Shown here: positions 8,048 to 17,460 of the stretch, in pieces
Layout: the number at the start of each line of letters is the position of its first letter
Numbering within the stretch: the stretch's first letter is position 1
Assembly: GCA_963701375.1 (NCBI GenBank)
Contig: CAVOZT010000001.1
Coordinates: forward strand, 682,001-746,000
Direction: 5' to 3'
DNA: 64,000 bases
Source of the DNA: CAVXTF01 sp963701375
GTDB lineage: Bacteria > Actinomycetota > Acidimicrobiia > Acidimicrobiales > CAVXTF01
Made by a program: the position numbers and the translations under genes
Notes under the pieces: generated by a model
What the model saw: the letters and a program-made list of their open reading frames with translations, nothing else
What the model was told of the DNA's origin: nothing
Database searches by the model: none

Positions 8048-10382
8048 TCAGGTTTCGAGGCGAATAGCCATCAGGGCCGCATCGTCGATCCTGTCCTCGG
8101 GGAGCATCCGGACCACGCGGTCGCAGAGTGCCTCGGGGCTCAAGTCGTCGCCGGCTGCCACCTGGGCCAGATCCTCCATGCTCGCTTCGGCTCCGACCTC
8201 GCGTTCGTCGATCACGCCGTCGGTGAACATGAGGAGGGTTTGGTCAGGCTCGAGACGTCCGTGCCAGTCGACAGCGTCGCGGCTCGCTGACGAGCCGAGG
8301 GGACCGCTCGGCACGACCGGGACGTACCGAGCGGCAGACCCGGGTTCGACGACAAGCGGGGGATAGTGCCCGGCAGACCCGACCACCAGGTCTCCGTTCT
8401 TGGGTTCCAACCAGCAGAAGAGTCCCGTAGCGATGCGGTCGAAACCGAGCATGTCCCAGCTTTGCTGGAGAACCGCGATCAGCTCCGACGGGTTGTCGAC
8501 CTGTCCCGCAAGAGCACGAGCTGCACTGCGCAGCTGTCCCATGAGCGCCGCAGCCTCTCGATCGTGTCCGGCGACGTCGCCGATCATGAACACGGCCGCA
8601 CCGCTTTGCAGAACGATGAGATCGTAGAAGTCTCCGCCGACCTCGAGCCCGCGCGTCGCGGGCAGATAACGCGTCGCTACCCGCAGGTCCGGTATGCGAC
8701 TGAGGCGTTGGGGCAACAGTCTCTCCTGGAGAGTCTGCGAGGTCTGCAACGTGGCTTCGTATCGACGCGCGTTGTCCACGACCGCCGCGACGTGCTCAGC
8801 CAGCCTTTCTGCGAAAGAGACGTCTACCGGTCCGAAAGAACGGCCGGACGACACCAGCGTGAGAGCACCGAGGACGCCGGTCTGCCCCATGAGCGGGACC
8901 GTGATGTAGGAGCGGAAGTCAAGGGCTTTGACCAAGAGGTAGTGGGCGTCGTCCCTGGTGGTCTCGCGTAAGAACGTGTCGCTCATCTCCTCGGACCACC
9001 TGGTCTCGCCGGCGCGAATTACGTCAACCGCCGGATGCTGTCCCAACGGGTCGGGAGCGAATTCCGAGCGCAGTTTGTCGGCGAAGTGCTGGCTCGCCGG
9101 ATCCCTGTGTTGTGCGACCATCCTGGTCGGGTTCCCGTTTTCCCCGACCACGTCTATGAGACAGATGTCACCCATGACGTGTAGAGCCAGTGTCGCAAGT
9201 CTCGCCAGTGTGTCTGCATAGTCCGCGCCCTCTGCAATGGCGCGTGCCGATTGTGCGAAGAAAGCGTTGGTCTCGGCGAGCGCGACCTGCGCAGCGTAGA
9301 GCCGAGCTCTTTCGATCCCTTGGGCCGCCTGGTCCGCCACTGCGGACAAGAAGTCGCGCTCTTCTTGTTCGAACTCGTGCGCCTGACGGTAAGCAACGAC
9401 GACAGCACCTATTGACTCGTGCCGGATCAAAAGAGGCAGGACGGCCCAGCTGGTGTGCAGCAGTCGGCCGTCCTCCGGAAGAATTGCGGGCCGATCCTCG
9501 TCGCTCTGCGGGGCGTAGGTTGCGCACCTGTCACGAACCGTGCTGGCGATGGGGCCCTCGTCGTCGAGCGGGATCTCGAGGTGCGACTGGCTCATTGGCA
9601 GATTGCGCGGCGTAGGGACCAACACGAGGTTCTCGTCTTGTACGAGCCAAACGCTGCTCCACGCAATGTCCACTCCGAGAGCGTCCGTCGAGAGAGATTC
9701 CGTCAACGTGGCTGCCATCTCGTTCGTCGTGGTCGCGGCCAGGAGCTTCGAAGTAATTCGCTGCAATCGAGCGAGATAGTCCGCCGTGCGCTCGGCTTGT
9801 GCTCTGGCCTTTCGCTCCGACTCGAAGGCCTGCACACGCTCCAATGCGCCTGCCCAACGGGCTGCGATCAGCTCCAACAGTTCCGCATCGACCATTGCGA
9901 AATAGTTCAGCCTCCGGCTACCTGCGTACAGCACGCCGAGCAACCGATCCTCCAACAGGATCGGTACGGCGACAATGGATCGAAGGCCGCTCGTTCTGAG
10001 GACGGGTGAAACGACGTCGATGGTCGAAAGGTCTTCGACGATCAGAGGCTGACGTGTTGCCAGAACGCGTCCAGACATTCCTTCACCCTTGTGTATCCCG
10101 AGACCGAGGGTCACCTCTTCGCTGAGGCCGCTCGAAGCTCTGGCCACCAGCTCGTCTCCGTCGTCGTTGGCCTGCAACACGGATACGGCGTCGGCACCGA
10201 GCGCCGACTTGATCGTGATCAGAGCCGTCCGGAAGAGGTCGTCGAGAGCCCGATCGGTTAGGGCGCTCGACGCTGTTCCTGCAATGTCGCGCCACCATCG
10301 GGCTGCAGCCTCTCCGGCGGCGCGCGCGCGCGCGTTCGGCCGCGACCAGGCTCTCTACGTCACGACCCTCGCGTGTTGCCAC
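8048..10382 (-). CDS. Triple-GAF PP2C (SpoIIE/RsbU-type) phosphatase, frame broken at a (CG)7 run
   Basis: The open frame from 10180 to 8048 gives 710 residues: GAF domains, a coiled linker (TLQTSQTLQERLLPQ) and a C-terminal SpoIIE-type PP2C domain with GGDFYDLI, IGDVAGHDREAA, FTDGVID and DDAALM metal-site motifs. It should dephosphorylate a STAS antagonist such as the one at 6.4 kb. The first GAF starts too late in that frame: family-like sequence (DDLFRTALITIKSALGADAV) continues upstream without a start codon. A GTG at 10382 with GGAGGG in front begins MATREGRDVESLVAAERARA in another frame. The two join if the (CG)7 run at 10321-10334 had one more CG; the gene is then 778 codons. See findings. 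Confidence 0.8.
10321..10334. repeat. (CG)7 dinucleotide run at the frame junction of the GAF-PP2C gene
   Basis: Seven CG units lie 48 bases inside the predicted coding start of the phosphatase gene. With eight units the upstream and downstream frames join; with seven the product stops early. Either a dropped unit in the sequence or a slippage-prone contingency tract. Confidence 0.7.
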
Positions 10383-10474
10383 CTTTCCCTCCGACTTTTC
10401 ATCGCCGCGATCGTCGTCTCGACCCTCAACTCTGGCATACCTCCGAGGGTTTGCTCCGGTCCTCGTCGGGCCGA

Positions 10475-10517
10475 TTGCCGAGCCTCTTCGCAGTACATAG
10501 ACTGAACAGTCAGTCAA
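10475..10517 (+). promoter_or_regulatory. Promoter with TetR operator, site A (aminotransferase)
   Basis: TTGCCG (10475-10480), a 17-base spacer and TAGACT (10498-10503) form a good vegetative promoter. The palindromic motif TAGACTGAACAGTCAGTCAA (10498-10517) covers the -10 box and the expected transcription start. The same motif recurs at sites C, D and partly E. Confidence 0.65.
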
Positions 10518-10564
10518 CCCACAAGATCTCGGCCAACGAGGCACCCTGCCTGATCGGAGCAACC

Positions 10565-11944
10565 GTGGCCATCCACGCTGACCGCACAGCCGATATCGAC
10601 CGAATGCTCGACTCGGTCGTCGCCAAGCAAGAGGAGGCGTTCCTAGCTCGCCAGCCTCGGTCGAAGGAGTTCATTGAAAGGGCACGCCGGTCTCTCGCGG
10701 GTGGCGTGACCTCGAGCTGGCAGATAACGAGACCTCAAGCAGTCTGGCTCAGCCACGGCTCAGGTTCGAAGATCTACGACGTCGACGGTACGGAGTACGT
10801 CGACCTTCACGGCGGCTACGGGGCCGGTCTCGCAGGCCACGCACACCCGGCGATCGTCGAGGCGGTCCGAGCTCAGGTCGCTCGGGGTACGCACTTCGCG
10901 CAGCCGACCGAGGACGCGATCCTGGTAGCCGAGGAGCTCTCCAGGCGTTTCTCGCTTCCGCTGTGGCGCTTCACCAACTCCGGGACCGAGTCCACGATGG
11001 ACGCTGTTCACCTCATGCGAGCGATCACAGGACGTGACCTGATCGTGAAGGTGGAGGGCTGCTACCACGGGCATCACGACTCGGTCCAGGTATCGGTGCA
11101 GCCCGATGCAGACGATGTCGGGCCGGCCGACCGGCCGAACCAGGTAGCCGCCTCGAGCGGGATACCAGAAGCGATTCGCGGACTGACGATCGTCGTCGGC
11201 TTCAACGATCTCGGCGCCGTGGCGCGGGTGCTCGAGGAGAACAAGGGCAAGGTCGCCGGGATGATCGTCGAGCCCATCATGATGAACGCAGGGATCATCC
11301 GGCCGGATCCCGGTTACCTGCAGGGCCTTTCGGACCTCCTCCACGCCGACGGAGCGCTGCTCTGCTTCGACGAGGTGAAGACCGGATTCACTGTCGGGCC
11401 GGGCGGAGCGACTGCGGCGCTCGGTGTGACACCCGATATCACCTGCCTCGCAAAATCCGTCGGGGGCGGTTTGGTGCTCGGAGCATTGGGGGGATCCGCA
11501 GACGTGATGGAGCACGTCGCCAACGACGACTACGAGATGGTCGGCACCTTCAACGGCAACCCGCTTTCTCTGTGCGCGGCTCGCGCGATGGTCTACGAGA
11601 TCGCGACGCCCGAGGCGTACGACAGGCTCGCGGAGCTGAGAAGCGTCGTCGACAGAGAGCTCGGCGCACTCATCGACGAGCACGGACTACCTGCACACGT
11701 CGTGTCGGTCGGGGCGAAGGGATGCGTCACGTTCTCGACTCGCCCGGTACGGCACTACCGCGACTTCCTCGGTGTGGACGACCGCTACAACCACGCCCAC
11801 TGGTTGATGCAGCACAACGGGGGAGTGTTCCTGCCGCCTTGGGGGAAGACCGAGCAGTGGCTCATGTCGGTGCAGCACCGCCGGGATGACATGGACCGGT
11901 TCATCGAGAACTTCGCAGGATTCGCCGCCGCGGTCGGACGTTGA
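10565..11944 (+). CDS. Class III PLP aminotransferase (glutamate-1-semialdehyde-aminomutase-like)
   Basis: A 459-residue fold-type I PLP enzyme. Visible motifs are the dimer/active-site loop GGYGAGLAGHAHP, the NSGTEST phosphate site, GCYHGHHD, the aspartate segment LCFDEVKTGF and the Schiff-base lysine in CLAKSVGGG. The GTG start at 10565 has GGAG six bases upstream and lies just after operator site A. Hydrophobic, non-HemL details (LADGVTSSWQ-like opening, long C-terminal segment) and the context point to a catabolic transaminase rather than haem synthesis. It stands alone on the plus strand before the importer genes and probably removes an amino group from the imported compound; the substrate is unknown. 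Confidence 0.82.
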   Translation: MAIHADRTADIDRMLDSVVAKQEEAFLARQPRSKEFIERARRSLAGGVTSSWQITRPQAVWLSHGSGSKIYDVDGTEYVDLHGGYGAGLAGHAHPAIVEAVRAQVARGTHFAQPTEDAILVAEELSRRFSLPLWRFTNSGTESTMDAVHLMRAITGRDLIVKVEGCYHGHHDSVQVSVQPDADDVGPADRPNQVAASSGIPEAIRGLTIVVGFNDLGAVARVLEENKGKVAGMIVEPIMMNAGIIRPDPGYLQGLSDLLHADGALLCFDEVKTGFTVGPGGATAALGVTPDITCLAKSVGGGLVLGALGGSADVMEHVANDDYEMVGTFNGNPLSLCAARAMVYEIATPEAYDRLAELRSVVDRELGALIDEHGLPAHVVSVGAKGCVTFSTRPVRHYRDFLGVDDRYNHAHWLMQHNGGVFLPPWGKTEQWLMSVQHRRDDMDRFIENFAGFAAAVGR

Positions 11945-11980
11945 ATCCCGCAATCCCTTGCGGCCCGCGCCGCAGAGTGC

Positions 11981-12007
11981 TTGACTCCCTGAACGAATGT
12001 TCAGTCA
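11981..12007 (+). promoter_or_regulatory. Possible TetR operator, site B (importer operon), variant spacing
   Basis: TTGACT (11981-11986) is followed by CTGAACGAATGTTCAGTCA (11989-12007). Inside it CTGAAC and GTTCAG form a perfect 6-base inverted repeat with a 4-base centre. It shares both half-sites (CTGAAC, TCAGTCA) with the other operators, but the spacing is four bases longer. No clear -10 box is visible. Confidence 0.4.
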
Positions 12008-12123
12008 GGTGGCGGCCCACCAGCGACAGAACGGCTGAAGCGACCAAGGTTCACGAGTAGGCATCCGTACAGGTAGTGGCCCGGCAGCCAAAGGGGCCCG
12101 ATAGCTCGAGGGGAAGGTGCCCG

Positions 12124-13398
12124 GTGGTCATGCACCCACGAGAGGGATGGATCGAACCCGGCGTGAGGCGACGGGTGTCGAGACGCCAGTTCCTCGCAGG
12201 CGCGGGTGGAGCGCTCGCCGTCGGCGGACTGGGAGGGCTGCTCGATGCGTGCAGCTCGAGCGGCGCCGCGGGTACGCACCCTCCGGGAAGTTCGCTGCTC
12301 CTACCTCGCCCGAACAATCCGGTGAAATGGCCGGTCTTGACCAGCGACGCTGCTATCGCGTCGAACCTCCAGCCCGAGACCGGAGCGACGCTCCAGCTCT
12401 ACAACTGGGTGGCGTACATCAATCAGCAGGTCGTGGACAACTTTGCAAAGAAGTACAAGTGCAAGGTGCAGATCACGACGTTCAACACGATGACGGAGGC
12501 CATCTCCAAGATCAGGACCGGGCAGATACCGTTCGACGTTTTCTTCCCGACGATCGATGTGATCGGTCCGCTTGTGGAGGCCAAGCTCTTGAGACCGCTC
12601 AATCACTCTTATATCCCGAACATCTCGCAGGCCTGGTCCGAATTCACGAACCCGTTCTACGACCAGGGTTGGCAGTACACGGTTCCCTACACGATCTACA
12701 CGTCGGGCATCGCGTGGCGTAACGACCACGTTTCGGGGAGCCCTACCGACATGACGAACCCGTGGGCTTTTCCCTGGCAATCGCAGTACAAGGGAAGAGT
12801 CGCCATCTTGGACGACTACCGGGAGAGTCTCAGCCTCGGGCTCATGAAGAACGGCGTTTTCGACCTGAATACGACCTCAACGTCTCAGATCACAGCCGCA
12901 AAACAGAGCCTCGAGAACCTGAAAAGCCTCACCAACGTGAAGATCGACAACAACGACTACACCGATGTCCCTGACGGAAAGACGTGGATCCATTACGCGT
13001 GGTCAGGCGACATGGCTGCAGCCGCGTCGTACCTGCCGAAGGGCACCCCGGTCACGGCCGTGAGCTATTGGTTCCCGTCTGACGGCAAGGGACCGGTCGG
13101 CAACGACACGATGGTCGCGCTCAAGTCGGGCCACAACCCGGTGCTCGCTCACCTGTTCTTGAACTACTTGCTGGACCTGAACAACGTCATCGAGAACATC
13201 AGCTTCAACGGCTACATGCAGCCGATCAATGGTGTCACTCCGCAAAAGCTGGTAGCTGAGCAGATCCTGCCTCCGAATCTGGAGTCGACCGTTGTGCTCG
13301 AGTCGTATTTCAAGCGCGGAGTGAGCGAGCTCGAGTTGGCGCCTGCGGTCGATGCGGTCTGGCAGAAGGCCTGGAGCGAATTCTCCGGCGGCCTGTAG
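12124..13398 (+). CDS. potD: Polyamine-type ABC importer, solute-binding lipoprotein (PotD-like)
   Basis: A 424-residue extracellular binding protein. The N-terminus has a twin-arginine signal (SRRQFLAGAGG) and a lipobox (LLDAC), so it is probably exported folded by Tat and lipid-anchored. The mature part matches spermidine/putrescine-type binding proteins (LQLYNWVAYINQQVVDNF, PFDVFFPT, WIHYAWSGDMAAA). The GTG at 12124 has GGGGAAGG about six bases upstream. It heads the importer operon with two permeases. Pot-type transporters also take up other cationic amines, so spermidine is not assured. Confidence 0.85.
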   Translation: MVMHPREGWIEPGVRRRVSRRQFLAGAGGALAVGGLGGLLDACSSSGAAGTHPPGSSLLLPRPNNPVKWPVLTSDAAIASNLQPETGATLQLYNWVAYINQQVVDNFAKKYKCKVQITTFNTMTEAISKIRTGQIPFDVFFPTIDVIGPLVEAKLLRPLNHSYIPNISQAWSEFTNPFYDQGWQYTVPYTIYTSGIAWRNDHVSGSPTDMTNPWAFPWQSQYKGRVAILDDYRESLSLGLMKNGVFDLNTTSTSQITAAKQSLENLKSLTNVKIDNNDYTDVPDGKTWIHYAWSGDMAAAASYLPKGTPVTAVSYWFPSDGKGPVGNDTMVALKSGHNPVLAHLFLNYLLDLNNVIENISFNGYMQPINGVTPQKLVAEQILPPNLESTVVLESYFKRGVSELELAPAVDAVWQKAWSEFSGGL

Positions 13399-13408
13399 CG
13401 AGCCCGGC

Positions 13409-14371
13409 ATGGCCGGCGGGGACGTGTCGGGATCGAACAGGAATCGTTGGGTTCGCACCTGGCGCAAGACGGGCAGAGGTAAGCGAAATCCTTGGCTCTG
13501 GGCCTTGTTGGCTGCGCCCGGTGCGCTCTCGCTGCTCCTCTTGTTCGTACTTCCCTTTTTCGTCGTCCTCGCGGTTGCGGCCGGGCGCGTCGATCCGATC
13601 TTCCAATCACCAATACCGGTTTGGAACCCGCTTCAGTGGTCGAACGCCAACTTCCTGCAGGCGTGGCACGACGTGGTGGGGCCTGGATCGTACATAGGGC
13701 CACCCCTTCTACGCACCCTGTTGTACACGGCCATCGCGTCTTTCTTGTGCCTGGTCATCTCGTACCCGGTGGCCTACTTCGTGACGAGGTTCGGAGGCCG
13801 GAGAAAGACCCTGTTTCTCGTGCTTCTGATCGCGCCGTTCTGGGTCAGCTACATGATGCGGATGCTCGCCTGGATCGACCTGTTGTCACCCGGCGGCTAT
13901 GTGGACAGGGTGCTCGTGGACCTGCACATCACGAGTCATCCGGTCGACTGGCTCGGAGGACAGGCGGCGACGGTCATCCTCGGGCTCGTCTACGGGTACA
14001 TCCCTTACCTGATCATCGTCCTGTACGCGGGGCTCGACCGCATCGACTCGCGCCTGCTCGAAGCGGCGCGCGATCTCGGTCTCGGGCGAATCCGCACCTT
14101 CTTCAGGGTGACATTGCCGCTCAGCCGCCAGACCATCCTCGCCGGGATGTTCATCACGGCACTTCCGATGGTTGGCGACTACTTCACCAACCAGCTCCTG
14201 TCGGCGACGCCGAACACCACGATGATCGGAAACGTCATAGAGGGCCAGCTCGAGACCGCAAGCCAACAAGGTGAAGGTGCCGCGCTGTCACTCTTGCTCT
14301 TCGTGCTGCTTCTCATCCCGATGATCTACTACGTGGTCTCGACGGCCAGGGCGAGCAAGGCGAACGCCTGA
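13409..14371 (+). CDS. potB: Polyamine-type ABC importer, permease 1 (PotB-like)
   Basis: A 320-residue inner-membrane permease with about six transmembrane helices. The EAA loop EAARDLGLGRIRTFFRVTLP, which docks on the ATPase, is clear in the C-terminal half. The ATG at 13409 lies ten bases after the binding-protein stop; the end overlaps the next permease as TGATG. It forms a heteromeric channel with the following gene. Confidence 0.88.
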   Translation: MAGGDVSGSNRNRWVRTWRKTGRGKRNPWLWALLAAPGALSLLLLFVLPFFVVLAVAAGRVDPIFQSPIPVWNPLQWSNANFLQAWHDVVGPGSYIGPPLLRTLLYTAIASFLCLVISYPVAYFVTRFGGRRKTLFLVLLIAPFWVSYMMRMLAWIDLLSPGGYVDRVLVDLHITSHPVDWLGGQAATVILGLVYGYIPYLIIVLYAGLDRIDSRLLEAARDLGLGRIRTFFRVTLPLSRQTILAGMFITALPMVGDYFTNQLLSATPNTTMIGNVIEGQLETASQQGEGAALSLLLFVLLLIPMIYYVVSTARASKANA

Positions 14372-15240
14372 TGGACAGGCGGGGGAGGCCATGGCGCCAT
14401 CCGTGGTTCCTCGAAGGTTTTACTTGGCTCTACGTCGCCTGGTCGATCCTGCCCATCGGGATCGCGGTGCTGTTCTCGTTCAACAACGGCAAGTCGCAGA
14501 GCGCGTGGCAGGGATTCTCGTGGCGCTGGTATGTGAGCGACCCTGTCAATTCGGTTTGGCACGATCCTCAGCTTCACTCTGCGGTCATCCAGACGCTCAG
14601 GCTTTCGGTGTTGACGACGCTCATCACGGTCCCCATCGGGGTCGGGTTCGCAATCGGCATTGACCGTTGGAGGACACGGTCTGCGTCCGGGCTCAACTTC
14701 GTGATGATCTTCTCGTTCGTCGTTCCCGAGCTCCTGCTCGCGGTCGCTCTCATGTTCGTGTTCACGCAGCTGTTCACTTTCGTCACCCTCGGAACGACCG
14801 CCGAGGTCGCCGCACTCGTGGTCTGGAACATCAGCTGGCCGGCCATCATCGTGCGGGCGCGACTCGTCGGCATCGGGAAATCGTACGAGGAGGCCGCCGC
14901 CGACCTGGGCTGCTCACGGCTAGGGGCGATCCGGCGCGTTCTGCTCCCGATGCTGATGCCAGCGATCTTCGCAAGCGGAGTTCTCGTCTTTGCAGGGGTG
15001 ATCGACGACTTCGTAATCGTGGAGCAACTCTCTTCTTCTGCCGGGACCCAGCCGATGTCCGTGCTTATCTACTCCAACGTGCACGGCGGCCTTGCTGGCC
15101 CCGCCCTGAACGCGCTCGCGACGTTGATGCTCGTGTTCTCGCTCGTCGTCGCGGTGCTCGGATACCTGGCCTACAGGTTCCTCACTCGAGGTGAGCGGAA
15201 TGGCAACACCGCCGCCCTCGAGAGCATCGCCGGCATGTGA
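14371..15240 (+). CDS. potC: Polyamine-type ABC importer, permease 2 (PotC-like)
   Basis: A 289-residue membrane permease with an N-terminal anchor, a cluster of six hydrophobic helices and the EAA loop EEAAADLGCSRLGAIRRVLLP. Its start codon overlaps the preceding stop (TGATG), which implies coupled translation with the PotB-like partner. The operon ends here; the ATPase gene faces it from the other strand 21 bases away. Confidence 0.88.
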   Translation: MDRRGRPWRHPWFLEGFTWLYVAWSILPIGIAVLFSFNNGKSQSAWQGFSWRWYVSDPVNSVWHDPQLHSAVIQTLRLSVLTTLITVPIGVGFAIGIDRWRTRSASGLNFVMIFSFVVPELLLAVALMFVFTQLFTFVTLGTTAEVAALVVWNISWPAIIVRARLVGIGKSYEEAAADLGCSRLGAIRRVLLPMLMPAIFASGVLVFAGVIDDFVIVEQLSSSAGTQPMSVLIYSNVHGGLAGPALNALATLMLVFSLVVAVLGYLAYRFLTRGERNGNTAALESIAGM

Positions 15241-15261
15241 CGACTGCTCGATGCGCGTTTT

Positions 15262-16500
15262 TCAGTTCGAAGATGCTCTGATCTGATCGGAGGCGGCAGT
15301 TCCGTGCTCCGGAGCGTCGGGTGAAAGTTGAGTTCCGGCGCGATCGCCGTCTTCGAGAAGCTCGCCCGTTGCCTGGCTGACTCTCGAATCGCCTGCCACG
15401 AGAACGCGCAGCGCGTCGGAAGGCAACTGCACACTTACCGGTGTCCCCTGCGAATAAGGCGGTTTGTGCCCGTCGTTCTGTACGAGGGCTTGGAGCAGGG
15501 CGCCGGGCGCGAGCCGGACGAACACCTGGGTCGCCGAGCCGAGGAAGACGAGACGCTCGACCATCGCGGGAAGGCGGTTCTCACCCGTCGTCCCGAATTC
15601 GTCGAGGTGTACGCGCTCGGGCCTTATCGCAAGGCGGACCGCGCCGACCGAGTTCACCGACCCGCAGCCGGCCTCGATCTCGAAATCGCCTATGCGAAGT
15701 CTGCAAGGACGACCCGTTCCGGGGGTCACTGCGGAATCGGCTGCCGCGACCCCAGCGCGCACCACCTCGGCATCCATCAGGTTGGACACGCCCAAGAAGT
15801 CGGCTACGTAGGCATCTGCCGGCTCCTCGTAGAGGACTCTGGGGGTCCCGATCTGGGCGAACCGTCCGCCGGTCATGACCGCGAGACGGTCGGACATGGT
15901 GAGCGCCTCTTCCTGGTCGTGCGTCACGTAGAGAAATGTGATGCCCACGCGTTCTTGGATCGCCTTCAGTTCCACTTGGAGCGTTCGCCTCAGCTTTGCG
16001 TCGAGTGCTCCCAACGGCTCGTCGAGAAGCAAGACGGCGGGATTGAGCACCAGAGCCCGTGCGAGAGCGACTCTCTGTTGCTGGCCGCCGGACAACTGGT
16101 TCACTCGCCGCTTCTCGTACCCCGGCAGCTGTACCAGATCGAGCATCTCGCCAACTCGCCTCTTCATCTCCGCCTTGTCGAGGGACTGGTATCTGAGCCC
16201 GAATGCGACGTTTCCGGCAACGTCCAGGAACGGGAACAGGGCATAGCTCTGGAAGACCGTGTTCACGTTGCGCTTGTTCGGCGCAAGCCGCGCGACGTCG
16301 ACGCCGTCGAGCATGATCCGCCCCGCTGTGGGCTCCTCGAAGCCGGCCACGAGCCGGAGTGTCGTGGTCTTGCCGCAACCAGAAGGCCCGAGAAGCGAGA
16401 AGAACTCTCCTGCGTGTATCTCGAGCGACAGATTGTCGACCGCCACGAGGTCCGTGAACCGCTTCGTTAGGCCGACTAGCTGTACTTGGCCTGGCGGCAC
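15262..16500 (-). CDS. potA: Polyamine-type ABC importer ATPase (PotA-like)
   Basis: A 412-residue ABC ATPase with Walker A GPSGCGKTT, Q-loop FQSYALF, signature LSGGQQQR, Walker B LLLDEPLGALD and switch VTHDQEEAL, followed by a C-terminal TOBE-type regulatory part. I start it at the GTG at 16500 because AGGGAGGT lies five bases upstream. An open frame continues 21 codons further, overlapping the TetR stop, but lacks such a site. It is transcribed with the TetR gene and converges on the permeases, so importer and regulator are made from opposite strands. Confidence 0.88.
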   Translation of the reverse strand: MPPGQVQLVGLTKRFTDLVAVDNLSLEIHAGEFFSLLGPSGCGKTTTLRLVAGFEEPTAGRIMLDGVDVARLAPNKRNVNTVFQSYALFPFLDVAGNVAFGLRYQSLDKAEMKRRVGEMLDLVQLPGYEKRRVNQLSGGQQQRVALARALVLNPAVLLLDEPLGALDAKLRRTLQVELKAIQERVGITFLYVTHDQEEALTMSDRLAVMTGGRFAQIGTPRVLYEEPADAYVADFLGVSNLMDAEVVRAGVAAADSAVTPGTGRPCRLRIGDFEIEAGCGSVNSVGAVRLAIRPERVHLDEFGTTGENRLPAMVERLVFLGSATQVFVRLAPGALLQALVQNDGHKPPYSQGTPVSVQLPSDALRVLVAGDSRVSQATGELLEDGDRAGTQLSPDAPEHGTAASDQIRASSN

Positions 16501-16555
16501 TTTCGACCTCCCTTGAGGTTCACCGGCTTGCGGGGGCTGGTCCGAAACGTCCAGG

Positions 16556-17278
16556 TTATGCACGCCCGGCCCGAGATTGACCGGCGCGATCTGTCGATGA
16601 CCGTCGTTTCGCCGACCGAACCGGGGACTCGCCGCCGCCAGGAGCCCGCTTGCGCTTCGGCGCCCATTCGAAGCCGAGCCGGTCGGCGCAGAACCGCATC
16701 GACGTCCGGAACGCGAGTCCGCCGTCCACGACAGGGTCCGACAGGGCTATCTGAATGGCGAAGCCATCGAGCATCGCCGAGAGGCCGATCGTGAACTCTT
16801 CGACGTCGATCGGCTGGAACTCATCCGCTGAGCATCCTTCTCGCACTATGGACCGGATCGTCTCGCGCCAGTGCTCGTCGAACTCCTGGCGGACCTTGGC
16901 GACCCCTTTGTTGCGGACCGATTGAGCCCACAGATCGAGCCAGATTGCCCACGTTTCGCCTGACTCGTCCTCGAGCTCGGGGAGTGTGGACATCGCGACC
17001 AACTCCTCCAACTTTCCGGCAGCCGTGTCGTGTTCTGCGAGCCGTCTCGATCCGTTCTCGTACCAGGCATCCTCGGCGTGGCGCATGGCTTCTGTGAGGA
17101 GCCGGTCCTTCGTCTTGAAGTAGTAGATGACCAGCGCCGGGCTTACGCCCACCCGCTCGGCCACGTCCGCGATGCGCGCATCGGGAAAGCCCCGCTCGGA
17201 GATCACGTCCAATGCGGACCGGAGGATCTGCTCGCGCCGATCGTCCTGGTCGTTTGGTGCGCCGTCCGGCAGGCTCAC
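16556..17278 (-). CDS. TetR-family regulator, BetI-like
   Basis: A 240-residue repressor. The N-terminal helix-turn-helix reads IADVAERVGVSPALVIYYFKTKDRLL, preceded by REQILRSALDVISERGFPDA. The C-terminal ligand domain (MLDGFAIQIALSDP) resembles the BetI type. It starts with GTG and is followed closely by the importer ATPase. A conserved palindrome lies between it and the divergent oxidoreductase, as expected for autoregulation, and copies occur on other promoters of this region. It is the likely master repressor of the 10-26 kb catabolic genes, with the imported amine or a metabolite as inducer (inference). Confidence 0.85.
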   Translation of the reverse strand: MSLPDGAPNDQDDRREQILRSALDVISERGFPDARIADVAERVGVSPALVIYYFKTKDRLLTEAMRHAEDAWYENGSRRLAEHDTAAGKLEELVAMSTLPELEDESGETWAIWLDLWAQSVRNKGVAKVRQEFDEHWRETIRSIVREGCSADEFQPIDVEEFTIGLSAMLDGFAIQIALSDPVVDGGLAFRTSMRFCADRLGFEWAPKRKRAPGGGESPVRSAKRRSSTDRAGQSRAGRA

Positions 17279-17354
17279 CCGGTCATCGTCTCCCGTCTCG
17301 ATGCTCTCGGTAATTGCCCGGCGATCGCCGAGCCGCCGGCAGCCGTTTCAACAG

Positions 17355-17397
17355 TTGTCGATACCGTATCAGGGACATAGACTGAACGATCAGTCAA
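17355..17397 (+). promoter_or_regulatory. Promoter with TetR operator, site C
   Basis: TTGTCG (17355-17360), a 17-base spacer and TAGACT (17378-17383) point at the oxidoreductase gene. TAGACTGAACGATCAGTCAA (17378-17397) overlaps the -10 box and start point. It lies between that gene and the divergent TetR gene, so it can control both. Confidence 0.65.
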
Positions 17398-17460
17398 ACA
17401 TGTTCGTCGGGGGCGAGGGCGCCTGACCGAAGGTCCGCCGATGAGAGGGAGCGATTGCAT

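Noticed and set aside
10565..11944. HemL (glutamate-1-semialdehyde aminomutase) for haem synthesis
   Set aside because: The fold matches, but operator control and catabolic neighbours favour a catabolic aminotransferase.
12124..16500. Naming the importer substrate as spermidine or putrescine
   Set aside because: Pot-type transporters carry varied cationic amines, and the neighbouring Rieske enzyme points to a quaternary amine instead.
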